The position numbers were made by a program, and so were the translations under genes. A stretch of DNA of 64,000 nucleotides from Corinectria fuckeliana. Lineage: Eukaryota; Ascomycota; Sordariomycetes; Hypocreales; Nectriaceae. The stretch is from NCBI GenBank assembly GCA_019137255.1, contig WPDH01000016.1:62001-126000 (forward strand), in the 5' to 3' direction. The notes beneath the pieces were generated by a model. It was not told where the DNA came from. It worked only from the letters and a program-made list of their open reading frames with translations, and did not search any database. Positions 1 to 12,200 of the stretch are shown here, piece after piece (position 1 is the stretch's first letter; every line of letters starts with the position of its first letter).

Positions 1-2
1 AA

Positions 3-3000
3 GCGCCTCCGGAAATTGATGTCGCCAACGGATTCCTCAGGCGAGGGTCTTCCGATGACTACGCTCGACGAAGCATCTCAGACATTGGAGACTTTGAATT
101 TGGCATTGAGGACGATGACCTAGACGACGAACAAGACGACGCCTCGTCAGAACGGGACTATGAAGCCTCCAATGGCGACTATGACCTCCACCGACACTCT
201 TCAAGCCATTCTAGGAACTCCGTTCGTGCGCATCTCCTTCGCAGAGATAGCACCACAACAATAGGGAGCTTCCGCTACCGTGGTCGCACAAACCAAAAGC
301 TCTACATGGTGAACGAGGACCTGACAATTGTCATCGCCGGCTTCCGTACAAACCAAGCTGGCTATATATTTTATATCCTGTCTTGTGTCCTGACTGGCGG
401 GCTTGCGTATCTATTATTCCGATGGATGCCGCGATGGTATGTCGCTGTCCTGGGTCAAGCATGTTCATTGGGAGACTGCGAGTGGGTTGTAATCGAGAAC
501 CAGTGGGGGGAACTGGTCACGTTGCAGGTACGATCGCAACTATACGGTCGGCCTCTGTCAACTGTCTTTGGCTTGCCGGAGAAGCTGTATTCGGACGCTC
601 TAGACGATGAAAGCGACCCGATCGTGGACGACTTGCGAACTCTGGATTACCGTTACGTCCGTCTTTGCTACCACCCCCTTAAGGATAAGTTTATGCTGTG
701 CAATGGCTGGAAGGACCCGAACTGGACTGATATCCGACTTACCCGCGCTGGGCTCGACAGCGACGAGAAGAGTGTCCGCGAAGTTGTCTTTGGTGCCAAT
801 CTCATCGATATTGAGCAGAAATCGATGGGGCAGTTGCTAGTGGATGAGGTGACTTTGCCACGTAATCTGTTGCTTTTCATGAGTACACCCTCACTGACTT
901 ACCCAGGTGCTTCATCCCTTCTACATTTTCCAAGTTGCCAGCCTTATCTTGTGGTCCCTCGACAGCTATTATTATTATGCCGTCTGTATCTTTACTATGT
1001 CCGTTGGAAGCATCGCTGCTACATTGATCGAGACCCGAGCGGTATGTTGAGTAGATCTAACCTCCAACTTCGATGCCTTAAGTCTAACGAGCTAGACCAT
1101 GAGGCGACTACGTGAAATTTCCCGATTCGAATGCGACGTTCGAGTTCTTCGAAACGGGTTCTGTATGTTGGATCTTCATCGTATCACATTTACACTGTGG
1201 GCATGCTGATAATTTGCGTCTAGGGAGATACATCAGCTCCAGTGACCTTGTTCCTGGCGATGTGTATGAGCTTAGCGACCCGAATCTGACCCAATTCCCG
1301 AGTGACAGCCTCCTACTAGCGGGGGACTGCATCGTCAACGAGAGCATGCTCACTGGTGGGTTGCACTGCTTCCATCTCTCAGGCGTAGACTAAAAAAGCG
1401 GCAGGGGAATCCGTACCAGTCTCTAAACTTCCGGCAATCGACGAGACACTTATGAGCATGGACTTGGCGGCGTCATCTGTCACTCCCGAGACAGCTCGCC
1501 ACTTCCTTTTCTGCGGCACCAAGATCATTCGTGCGAGGCGCCCACAAGAAGATCGAGATGGCGACGCTGTCGCGCTTGCGCTTGTTGTTCGCACTGGTTT
1601 CAACACCACGAAAGGTGCCCTTGTGCGCTCAATGCTGTTCCCAAAGCCATCGGGCTTCAAGTTTTACCGCGATTCTTTCAGGTACATTAGTGTCATGGCG
1701 ATTGTCGCTGGCGTTGGCTTCATCGCGTCGTTGATCAACTTTGTCCGGCTTGGTGTTGCCTGGCACTTGGTCATCGTACGAGCGCTTGATCTTATCACTA
1801 TTGTTGTCCCCCCAGCGCTACCTGCCACGTTGACTATCGGAACCAATTTTGCACTCAATCGGCTGAAGAAGAAGCAAATATTCTGCATTAGCCCTCAGCG
1901 GGTCAACGTTGGTGGCAAGATTGACATCATGTGCTTTGACAAGACGGGGACGTTGACCGAGGATGGCTTGGATGTTCTCGGTGTTCGAGTTGTTCGCCGT
2001 GAGACAAGCAAGTTCAGTGAGATTATAACTGAACCTCAACTTTTGCTCGCAGAGGCGACGCATCAAGGCTCCCAGAGCAGCTTTCGAGTAGCTCTCCACA
2101 CCATGGCCACCTGCCACACCTTACGGTGCGTCGACGATGAGCTTGTGGGGGATCCATTGGACCTCAAGATGTTTGAGTTCACAAAATGGTCCTACGAGGA
2201 GGGGAAGCAGAGCGCTGGTGAAGGGGAGGATGAGGAACAGGGCGGGCTTGCGCCGTCGATCGCGAGGCCCCCTGATGTAAGCACACTTAAGTACTACTTG
2301 GCCACGAATACCACTGACAATGTCTTTACAGGCCAACCTCGAACTGGGTGTGCTCAAGTCGTTCGAGTTCGTCTCCCATTTGCGAAGAGCCAGCGTCATT
2401 GTTCGGCAATTCGGCCAGAAGAGTGGCGATATCTTTGTCAAGGGAGCTCCCGAGGCGATGCGAGAAATATGTCGCCCTGAAAGCTGTGAGTCTTGCAAGT
2501 GCCTGTTCACGGCAATCCGTTGACCCTGTTTGACCAGTTCCGAGCGACTACGATGAACGGTTATCCTATTATACCCACAAGGGATATCGAGTGATAGGGT
2601 GTGCAACTCGGCATTTGAAGAAGTTGAGCTGGGTCAAGGCCCAGAAGATGAGCCGATCTGATGTGGAAAGCAACCTGGACTTCATCGGGTTTATTGTTTT
2701 CGAAAACAAGCTCAAGCCTACAACCGCCGGCGTGCTAGAAGAACTACTAGCATCCAACATTGGCGCAGTGATGGTGACGGGTGACAATATCTTGACAGCC
2801 ATCAGCGTGGCGCGGGAGTGTGGCCTCATGAACCGTACTGCCCATTGCTTCGTCCCTCGATTCATTCAAGGTGAGTCGGATTTACCCTGGATTAGTGGGA
2901 CATTGTGCTAACTTAACAGGGGATTTTCGTGATCCCAACGCGCAACTACAGTGGGAGAGCATCGACAACAACCTGTACTGTCTGGATGAAAAGACGTTGT

Positions 3001-4336
3001 TGGTGAGTATGCTGTTGTCAAGACAAAAATGACCCTATCTAACATCGGTAGCCTCTACCCGCCCCGCCGGAAGGCGACGCGTCGCTGGCGTACGATATCT
3101 CGAACCTGCGGAATTACTCGCTGGCTGTTAGCGGAGATGTGTTCCGCTGGATCGTAGACTATGGATCCCCTGAAGTCCTCCAAAGGGTATGTTAACAGTA
3201 GCCATTTACTCTTAGATTTGCTAATAGCGTTGATCAGATGCTCGTTATCGGCAAAGTCTTTGCTAGAATGTCGCCGGATGAAAAGCATGAGCTGGTCGAG
3301 AAGCTGCAAAGTATTGACTACACTTGCGGATTCTGTGGAGATGGAGCGAACGATTGCGGAGCTCTCAAGGCAGCCGATGTCGGTATCTCGCTGTCCGAGG
3401 CCGAAGCCTCTGTGGCAGCCCCCTTCACCTCGCGGGTGTTTGATATCCGTTGTGTGCTCGAGGTGATCAAGTAAGTCAGCATGTATCGCTCATGCTCGGG
3501 CCTAGGTAGCTAACAAGAGAACAGGGAGGGTCGAGCTGCCCTGGTGACGAGCTTCAGCTGTTTCAAGTACATGAGTTTGTACTCTGCGATTCAGTTCACG
3601 TCAGTCACCTTCCTTTATGCCACGGCCTCGAATCTTGGCGACTTTCAATTCCTTTTCATCGATCTCCTCCTCATTCTACCCATTGCCATCTTCATGGGCT
3701 GGGCTGGGCCAGCGCCGACTCTCTGCCGAAAACGCCCAACCGCAGACCTTGTCTCACGAAAGGTCCTCACACCATTGCTCGGGTTGATGGCCATTTGCAT
3801 TGCGTTCCAAGCTGTGACCTACGTGACGGTTAAGGAGCAGCCATGGTACATCCCTCCCAAGGTCAACCATGATGAACCGGACATCAAGAACTCGGAGAAT
3901 ACGACGTTGTTCCTAGTCTCGTGCTTCGAGTACATTTTCTCTGGACTGATATTGAATGCCGCGGCCCCTTTCCGTCAGCGGACGAGCCAGAATTGTGAGT
4001 GCCGATTGTGAGGCTAGGAGCGCAGGAATGAGCAACGCTAACTTCATGACAGGGCCGTTTATGGCGACGATAGTCTTGACATTACTGATTACGGTGTACA
4101 TGGTCCTGGCCCCGTCCAAGTGGCTGACGAACTTGATGGAGTTGACGAAGATGAGTTGGGACTATGAACTGTTCCTGATTGGGCTGGGCGTTGCTTATGT
4201 GCTGGTCGCTTGGGGATTCGAGCAATACCTTGCTGTACCACTGGCGCGATTGCTTGGTACGACGAAGCAGCGGATCACGGGGTCGTCAAAGAAGCGCAAA
4301 GAGTACAAGGTGATTCTAGAGTCGGCTCGGATGTAG
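3..4336 (+). CDS. ypk9: P5B-type cation/polyamine-transporting ATPase (Ypk9/ATP13A2-like), 5' partial
   Basis: Vacuolar/lysosomal P-type ATPase of the P5B group. Known members export polyamines from the vacuole or lysosome and protect against heavy metals. The reading frame is open from base 3, so the N-terminus lies outside the window. What is present starts with an acidic segment, then NEDLTIVIAGF and a first hydrophobic hairpin. Seen further on: actuator loop LTGES, the M4 signature PPALPATLTIG that separates P5B from P5A (PPELP), the phosphorylation site DKTGTLTE near 1938, nucleotide-binding KGAPE, MVTGDN, and the hinge GDGANDCGALKAADVGIS. Six hydrophobic segments close the protein. Eleven introns restore the frame: 849-906, 1042-1095, 1163-1223, 1356-1403, 2277-2331, 2486-2537, 2871-2919, 3003-3051, 3187-3237, 3471-3524, 3995-4052. 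All catalytic motifs are intact, so this looks like a working gene. The transported substrate cannot be read from sequence. Confidence 0.93.
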
Positions 4337-4729
4337 ACGGGGTCTCTGGAGTGTGTGGATTGCATGGTCCTAGAGGCATAGATACTTGAATGTTGCGCTA
4401 TTCGTAGGACTGGCGTTTGTTGGAGTTACAACTACGCCGAATACCCCAGCGATTCATTACAGCCACAGCATCTCGCCAGTGGGACGGCATTAGTCCTGTT
4501 TGCCGGCCGATGGCTTTGGACAATTAAACATTTACGCATCGAAATTGATCGGGCCCAACAACTCTTCCTCCTGCAGGCCATGACGTACTCGACTTCTGCT
4601 CGGCATCAATACAGTTCACATGTATCCACTCCAAGTAGAGAGACCAGAAGTGTCCACAATCTATCTACATGTACGAATACTGGTCTATCCAACAACTGAC
4701 TGTCCGTGTTTTTCGGAGAAGCTATCGAC
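4337..4729. other. Spacer between the P5B ATPase and the methyltransferase gene
   Basis: About 390 bases holding the 3' end of the ATPase gene and the promoter/leader of the next gene in the same direction. Short open frames are present but none has a recognisable product. No clear TATA box seen. Confidence 0.6.
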
Positions 4730-6073
4730 ATGGATTACGGTCAGTGCGCTTTTCAAACTCGTCTGGATTGTTCCGCATCACGGTGCTAATCAAGAACAGA
4801 TTGGATCTTGGACGGCGGCTACCTGCCACACTCGGTGATCCGCCTGGGCATCCGGCGACAGCTTCGCGATCGCATCCAGTCCATCCACAGCACGTCTCTG
4901 AGCCACGGCCTAGAACAAAAGATGGCTTACCTGGCCCGGCTGCGCACCCAGCCGATGGCCATCGAGACGGAGAGCGCCAACACGCAGCACTACGAGGTCG
5001 GCACAGGCGTCCTCGCCGCGTGTCTGGGCCCCAGGATGAAGTATTCGTGCTGTCTTTATCCCGACGGCAAGGAGTCGCTGGCCGAGGCCGAAGTTGCCAT
5101 GCTGAAGTCTTACATGGACAAGGCGGAGTTGAAAGATGGTATGAAGATACTTGATCTCGGGTGAGTGAGCGAGTGAAGTCAAGTCAAGTGAAGTCAAGTG
5201 GCAACATCGGGAGTCAATGAGTCGAAGATTGAGATTGAAACGAGCTAGTGTCAAGATGGCTGATTCGAAAATGGCCCACGTATAGTTGCGGTTGGGGTTC
5301 AGGAGCTCTGTACTTTGCCGAGATGATGCCCAACTCGCACATCACGGCCTTTTCCAACTCGCGGACGCAAAATGAATACATTGACACAGCCGCCAAGACC
5401 AAGGGCCTCGCGAATCTTGAGGTCATTACGGGTAACGTCGTCGACTACGAATTCGACGCTGAGACTTTTGACCGCGTCGTGTCTATTGAGGTAGCCTCTC
5501 CTCTTCTCCTTTATTCCCGCTCTCACCTATTCTCTGAGAATCTGTGTCCTCTAACCAGGATCGTCTGCAGCTGTTCGAGCACATGAAGAACTACGAGCTG
5601 CTCATGGCTAAGGTTGGTCGGGCGTTGAAGCCTGGTGGCAAGCTGTTCGTGCACCTGTTTGCTCACAAGACGACGCCGTACGACTACGAAGAGGGCTGGA
5701 TGACGACGCACTTCTTCACAGGAGGTACGATGCCGTCGAGCGACCTGCTGCTGTACTTCCAACGGGACCTCAAGGTCCAGCAGCAGTGGTGGGTTAGCGG
5801 GCAACACTACTCGCGAACATGCGAGGTACGTGGCGGGCGCATCCTTTTCATTTCGCTCCCATGACTGACCCTCTGCAGGACTGGTTGTCCAACATGACGG
5901 CGAACAAGAAACAAATCTGGCCGCATCTCGTGGAGACGTATGGAGAGGAGAACGCGGCGACGTGGTACAACCGGTGGCAGATCTTTTACATGGCGTGTTC
6001 GGAGCTGTTCGCGTACGAGGGAGGAGACACCTGGGGCGTCGCACATTATCTGTTCGAGAAGCCGAGCGCATGA
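4730..6073 (+). CDS. SAM-dependent methyltransferase, cyclopropane-fatty-acyl-phospholipid synthase / coclaurine N-methyltransferase-like
   Basis: Class I methyltransferase of the CFA-synthase family. Five exons give 341 residues: introns 4740-4799, 5161-5285, 5491-5570 and 5826-5878. The start was chosen because a 10-nt first exon joined to 4800 gives MDYDWILDGGYLPHSVIR, continuous with the downstream frame. SAM-binding motif I is LDLGCGWGSG, split by intron 2. It is followed by HITAFSNSRTQ, an acidic loop, SIELFEHMKNY and a late motif, LKPGGKLFVHLF. The third acceptor is taken at 5570 rather than 5558, because only 5570 yields SIELFEHMKNY. Bacterial relatives methylate double bonds of membrane lipids, whereas plant relatives N-methylate alkaloids. 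Fungal members of this subfamily lack a settled substrate, so only methyl transfer is claimed. No signal peptide or membrane segment is seen. It converges with the complex I subunit gene, 134 bases away. Confidence 0.88.
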
Positions 6074-6207
6074 ATTGGCTTGTAACAACGTTGCATTTTT
6101 GCCATAGGCTCTATTTACACTGCGCCAAAGCCGTCCAGTGTTATATTTGGCGCCGGCCCCGTCGAAGCCGTCGTAGCAGGAATAAGAGGAGTACAATGCG
6201 CCGTCGT

Positions 6208-6530
6208 TTAGTGATCCCAAGGGTGCTTGAGACCCATCAAGGCCGCCCCTGTGTCGACAATCGCGTGAGCGTTTGTCGCTGTGAAAGAGCCAGTCGACAA
6301 CGGAACGATTGGATGTAGACATACCTTCCTTCTTGGCCCTGTACATGATCTGCAGTGGGAGCAATCGTCAGTCGAAAGAGTCCATAATGGTTCGAGAGCC
6401 GGTCGCCGGAACTCACCCAGAACCACATGCCAGCACCCAGCGCCGTCGCGGTGAATCCGTAGATGCGGGGCAGATGGGCAACCGGGGGCTTCGGGGGACC
6501 CGAGGGGATCCGAGGGTGGTGGCCAGCCAT
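6208..6530 (-). CDS. Small NADH:ubiquinone oxidoreductase accessory subunit (NDUFB2/AGGG-like)
   Basis: A 59-residue protein in three exons: 6417-6530, 6325-6349 and 6208-6248, with introns 6350-6416 and 6250-6324 approximately (the last acceptor is at 6249). The middle exon is only 25 nt, which is why simple ORF calling misses this gene. The product starts MAGHHPRIP, is proline-rich, has one hydrophobic stretch ending in GMWFWIMYRAKK, and finishes GLKHPWDH. The MWFWI core followed by a short G...P..D tail resembles NDUFB2, a single-pass accessory subunit of the complex I membrane arm. This assignment rests on that short motif and the size, so the exact subunit name is uncertain; that it is a small membrane protein with conserved splice structure is firmer. 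The gene diverges from the UBE2J1-like gene. Confidence 0.68.
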
Positions 6531-7893
6531 GATGTCGAAATCGAAGTCGCTCGTTGGAGGGGGAGTATCGCGGCCGAAGGAAGCTGGAGAGTACAGTTCG
6601 GGTCAGCTCATTGGGTCGGGGTAACGGGGTCGGGGGAAGCGGCGGCCGGGCAATTGACGTACTGGGAGGCCGATTGGGGCGATGGCGAGGCGGGCAATGG
6701 CAGCGCAGTTCGTGAGAAGGGGGGATGGGTTGAAATGGGCAAATGTTCAATCAATCAACCAACGGTGGATGGAGTCGTTGAAGGCGGGCTAATTCGGGTG
6801 ATGCTCTGCTTAGGTAAGTCATACATCTGATTGGAAGGATTACGGTAAGAACCACAGTTTATGAAGATATGAAATTGCAGGGTGTCCATCGTTAGTTACA
6901 TACTTGGGCTTGGGTACTGCTTACTACTTAAGTATGTAGATGGAGCGGCCGTTATGCCAGTATAGGAATTTGCGCACGCTTAGTACATCTAGACAAACTG
7001 CGCTAGGTACAGCCCAGCAACCTTCTAAAAAGGGAGTACGTACTAGTAGCGATGCGGTCGATGTTCCCAGTTATTATAGTGAGTCGTGCTATTCGGGCTG
7101 TATATAATATATATTTAGACTGTAAAGACTAGATATCATGTAATCTAAGGATGAACCTTTATCGACTGTCACCCTCTGTTTCTCATCTCGCTATCAATAA
7201 TGGCAGAGCAGTTAGGCATTAAGTCAGGACTGTGTTAAAAACGAATGACATGGTAGAGAAGGGTAGGTGTACTTCGTACTACTAGTAGGCAAAAAATAAT
7301 CTAGGTCTAGGTAGGCATAGGCCCATCTAGATATGTGTTACAGCCCGAATAGGACAGCTCATCACGTTTCATCACGTTTAGGTACTTACTAGTACCTTCC
7401 CTTCAGTTGTTCCAGCACCAAAGTACGTACCCCCCGGCTCGGAGGCAATTGGATGCGACCTCCGACCATCATTCATTGTTGCCTCTTGGTCTAAGTTACC
7501 ACCTTGCGCCTAATCACCTCCAACCTCCCTACAACACCAACGTGTTTAACATCGTTTGCCAGCCCAGCTTGTCTGTATTTTCAAGAAAAACTCGGCTTCT
7601 GTTTGCTTGCTTCTACTCCTACTTCTACTACTACATACGCCCCCTTGGTCGATTTGCATCTCCCCCTCCCCTCCTCCCACTACAGATCGATGTCATCCTG
7701 AACCAGCTACCGCAAAGACGTCAACAACCCCCTTCGCCACTACCACCGTCAGCACCGAGCAGGCCTCGAAAGCACCGAGCATATACCACCGGCCGCTGGA
7801 GACGAAGACGGAGGCATACCACCTACATACACGCACGCACATACACACGCATACGCATACGCACACGCATACGCACACGTACGCATCACAACC
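6531..7893. other. Divergent intergenic region with AT-rich core
   Basis: About 1.36 kb between the divergently transcribed complex I subunit and E2 genes. The middle (about 6830-7400) is AT-rich and holds several TAGGTA-type motifs. From about 7400 the strand becomes pyrimidine-rich and looks like the long 5' leader of the E2 gene. Open frames here are low-complexity and were not accepted as genes. Confidence 0.55.
7825..7886 (+). repeat. Alternating purine-pyrimidine (CA/CG) microsatellite in a 5' leader
   Basis: A run of CACACGCATACG-type units directly upstream of the E2 start codon, ending eight bases before ATG. It is alternating purine-pyrimidine, a composition able to form Z-DNA in principle. 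It lies in the inferred 5' untranslated region. Confidence 0.8.
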
Positions 7894-9054
7894 ATGGCGA
7901 CGCCCGCTCCCAGATTCAACTCCAGGTCGCCTACTATCCGGCGCATTCGTCAGTCTCACCTCTCCAAACCCCTGAGATCCCCCAAACCCCCAAACCCCGT
8001 GCGCTCGGGCTCCTGCTTTGTTCACTATTCAATCTCCCTTGACGAAACGGACCGATGTGCTAACCCCCAGCAGTTCGCGAAGCCGCAGAAATCTCCAGCT
8101 CTCCATCCCCCGACTACTCCGCCGAGCCTCTCGAGTCCGACTTCTTCGAGTGGCACTTCACCCTGCGAGGCCCGCCCAACTCGGTATACAGCAACGGCAT
8201 CTATCACGGCCGCATCGTCCTGCCGCCCACATACCCTCTGCGCCCCCCCAGCTTCCGCTTCATGACCCCCAACGGGCGCTTCGAGGCCAACCGCGAGATC
8301 TGCCTCAGCATCAGTGGTCACCATGAGGAGACGTGGCAGCCTGCTTGGGGCGTTCGGACAGCCCTGGTAGCGTACATAACCCTGCCCCCCCCCCATATGT
8401 CGTGCACGCCAACGTCACGAAGCTTGCCATCTGTCTGATGTTGCACCTGCTGACACCCCTTGCGCCTCTAGACTCCGAAGCTTCATGGAGACCGACGCCC
8501 GCGGTCAGCTCGGCGGCCTCGAGACTACGGATGGTGTGCGTCGGCGGCTAGCCGCCGAGTCGTCCGCTTTCAAGTGCGCAGCATGCGGCAAGACAAACGG
8601 GGAGATCATCAAGGCGTGCGAAGAGAGAGCTGCGGAGGCCGCTTCAACCGCCCAGGAAGTCGAGGTCCCCGAGGAGCTGAGCCTGGGCTATCGGGACGAG
8701 ATGGAGGCCAACAAGAAGGCCCAGGCAACCCCCGAGACCGCCGCCGACGAGGCCGAAACCGCTGAGCTTGCCGAGGGCTTCGTTTGGACAGCTCTGGTCC
8801 CTCCCAGTACGGATCCCCATCCCGCACCCCCCGCACCCACGGCGCCCACCACGAGCCAGTCGATTCCCCGGCCTCCTTCCGAGGTCCAGAACCCCGCTCC
8901 CATCCGGACCGCACCCCTCCCCGCCGTCGCTGCCGCACCTCGGCCGGCGCGACGAGCTTCCGACGATGGTGTGCCGCTCTGGTTGGACCGCCTTATTGTG
9001 GTCATGGTTGTGCTTCTGGTTGCGCTCGTGCTGAAGATCCTCTTCGCTCTCTAG
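7894..9054 (+). CDS. Tail-anchored ubiquitin-conjugating enzyme E2, UBE2J1/Ubc6 type
   Basis: E2 enzyme of the ER-associated degradation pathway. Exons join over introns 7949-8073 and 8372-8471. The acceptor at 8073 gives RRILREAAEI, matching the first UBC helix of the family. Visible features: FEWHFTLRGPPNS, YHGRIVLPPTYPLRPPSF, then NGRFEANREICLSISGHH, where the Cys of ICLS is the predicted catalytic residue, and ETWQPAWGVRTAL. The HPN motif of canonical E2s is replaced by the TPNGRF form seen in UBE2J enzymes. A roughly 150-residue Pro/Ala-rich linker follows, with one CxxC (KCAACGK), and a C-terminal hydrophobic anchor (LIVVMVVLLVALVLKILFAL) ends the protein. The close match to animal UBE2J1 suggests the J1 rather than the yeast Ubc6 (J2) branch. 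It should sit in the ER membrane with its active site in the cytosol. Confidence 0.93.
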
Positions 9055-9294
9055 GGATGGTGTGCTTTGTGGGCTTATGTTACTGGCGCTGGGCGTCTTG
9101 CTGTTGTCATCAATCAGGCAAGCGAAATAGATATCCAATTCCATGTTTTGCTTGTTGTACATTGTTGCGCATTTGATGCCGTACTTTTGGCCGCCGTGTC
9201 TCCTTCCCAGGGGTATCAGTAATCGTACATGGCATAGATATCTAACTTGTATCTCTAGCCAAGCCCTTCCTAATCAGACACCTGTTTCTTCGCC

Positions 9295-12200
9295 TTACAC
9301 GCATAGACCTGTCCTTGTGGCCTGTCCTCTCGTTTGCCATGCCACCGCTAACCACCACCACTCTCCCACCGTGGTGCCCAGTCCATCCTCCGAATCCTTC
9401 AGCACACCCGTTGCCTTTCCCCAGTCGATGATCATCTGCGCCTCGAACTCCTCCAGTACTGGCTTGAGCGCGCTGCAGATGCCCTCAATCGTCATGAAGC
9501 CCCGTGTGGCGTAGACGAAACAAAACGCCCCCAAAACGTGCATCCATCGCTCAGCATCTCGCTTCCCGAAGAAGTCGATCCACTGGGGTAGCTCGCCCTT
9601 GGGACCCTCGGTCGGCGGCCCCGCCTCGACCGTTGTCTTGAGCACCTCGATGTCTTCGTCGTACTGGTACGTTACCGTGGGGACCACCTCGATACCGAAG
9701 TGGTAGTAGGACTTTGGGTATTTCCGGCTTTCGTAGTTACCCGGCTCGAAGCCGAACGGGATGTGCGGGACGTCCACCGGCAACAGCCTGATCCTCTCGG
9801 CCGCGTTCAAGTTGGTCAATGCCATGACAGACCCGTCGTTGAGCGTGTACGGTACTCTCATAGTCTCTCCACGACGAAACACGGCGTCCAGCTTGGCCTT
9901 GAAGGCAGTTGCCTCTTTGTACTTGGTCTGCTGAGACAGCTTCCCCAAAACGTACGTGTACGACTCGTTCAGTCGATACGGTCTGCCACCGAGCGGCGGC
10001 TTCTTGCTTCTGCATATGATGCGTTGTCGAGTCAAGTCATCAATTGCCTGCTTCAGAAGCATGTTGTTCCTGTGTATATCCCCGTTCGCAAGCGTGGAGA
10101 ACTTGTCCTTGATCTGCTGGACCGAGTACCGCGTCTCATCCGTACAGCAGAGCGATCGTATCCATGATCTAGTAACATCAAGGTCTGTGATACTGACGGT
10201 TTGATCGTTCCCGCGCTGCATCTTATCCACCGCCAGAGCGGCCGGCATCGAAGTCGCCGCCTCGAAACGCGCAAACACGGAGGTTTGGGGATGATGAAAC
10301 TTTTCTCGCCAGTCCTCTTCGGGGCCAGGTACATCCTGGCAGGAATATCCTTCGTGTAAAAGCCCCTTGGTTGACGGCAGTTGTACGCCGTCTAGGCGTG
10401 GAAGTTCCATGGTCCACGCGATGATCGCCGGCCAGTCGTATTGCAGGGGATCATCAAAGTCGATCTCGGGCAGCTCGCCTTTCTCGTACGCGACTAGGAA
10501 CTTGTCTTGGAAATCTTGCGTCAACTTGGCAACATACGCCCCCTGTTCCTTTCGAGCAGATAACCAAAATCGACGGAGCTGAGTGAGCCTGGTGGTCGGG
10601 AATAGCTTGAGCAATAGTCCCCAGTCAATCGCCTTATCTGACCCTCCCAGAAGGACACGGACGGTGATGAAGGCGGCAAGAAGCCTCTCTGGCTCCTCAC
10701 ATAAATCAACATCCGCGGCACCGTCCTTGTCACCATTGCACTCCTGTTCCCCTGGGGGCAAGGATGTCAAGGGCCTCGTCGATAGTGGAACTCGCTTGGG
10801 TTTCGCCGGCTGCACTTGTCCGTGCCGTGTAGTAAAGTGAAGTCCATTCACATAAGATGTCTCCAGTTCAGGCAAAGGCATTCGGAATGTAGGCCAGGCG
10901 AAGGAGTCCTCATCGTCGCTTGAAACCTGGTCCCCATCAGAGATCTCCTCCTCTAGAATAGAGAGTGGGAAGGATTGTAAAGTGAGCTGCGACTCTGCGG
11001 GATATGACAGGGGTTCCGATGGTAACAGAATCTTACAGCCTCTTCCACTGAAGAACTTGACGAAGATGTTGTAGGGGCCCGTGGCGTTACGGGGAGTATT
11101 AATGAAGGAGTCTGACCACGTTCGCTCCACGTCCATGCAAGCAAACAACTTGTCCGCGAATCGCTGATACTTTCCGGCACCTGTCCTAGGCTGGCGCTTG
11201 AGGCCGCTAAATGCAGCGGTTCTGTTTTCAATCTCCTCGACTATTGCCGCCCATGAAAACCAAGTCGTGTCTGGCATCCAGCCGTTTAATGTGTAGCTGC
11301 CATCTTGGGTCTCAAAATCGTCAGCGCCGATGTATGGCCATGAACCACTCAAGCCAACAACCTCAATCGCTTTGTCAAATTCCGCGCGTAACGGCCAGTC
11401 AGCCGAGACCAGTTGCGGATCTATGTTGCCATCGGGAACTTTAGAAAGACGTCGACGCTTGTATAATCGTCCCGGAATGTCCTCGCGTAGATATGTGTTC
11501 GGCTCCAGGAACTGAATCCTTTCCAGCGGCTCTTGGTTGAATGAATACTCATGTATCCCGGACCACATCGGCTGTCGGATGTAGTTTTGCTGATCGGCAT
11601 CAGCCCAGGGGATGAACGTCCTCTTTTGGGGGCTAACCGGAGATGAGGGTACGCCTGGTCCCTTGGTCTTTCGACGCTTTGGTGTAAAAACACCATCGTC
11701 GTCGTCGTCAAACTCGTGCAAAGCTCTCTTTGCAGCAACTTGGGCAGCATAAACTGGAGCATTCAGGGTCTCGACTTCTTCCCCAAGCTTCCGGCGGCCT
11801 CTACGGCCCTCCTTAAGCGGTTCCGGGCCTGGGGGGGGTGAGAAAGGCGGTGGGACGTAGATTTGAGGATGCATTTCCTTGATCGTTTCCACAAGGCTCG
11901 TGGCTTCTACCGAGAATGGATCATGATTTCCCAGCACAATGATCTGACACTTTGTGAAAATCCCCTTGCTGTCACGGAACGCGTGCCAATGCTCAGCTGC
12001 GGCTTTGGTCTTGAACATTTCTCGGAGTGCAGCTTGCAAGGCCTTCACCGTTGGAGCTGTCGATGCTGGAAATTTCTCCCCCCATCGTGTTGTGAGAGCG
12101 TGCCACAACCCACGCCCTCCAGGGAACACCCCAGCCTGCTCCTCCAGAAGCTCCTTGACAATTTCGGAGATGCGACTATTCACGGTGATCTTGGGCAAGA

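Noticed and set aside
6208..6750. 180-codon reverse frame over the small complex I subunit
   Set aside because: Pro/Arg-rich shadow; the spliced frame gives a compact protein with MWFWI and consistent splice phases.
7407..8042. 211-codon forward frame upstream of the E2 gene
   Set aside because: Low-complexity translation of the pyrimidine-rich leader and CA/CG microsatellite; overlaps the real first exon in another frame.
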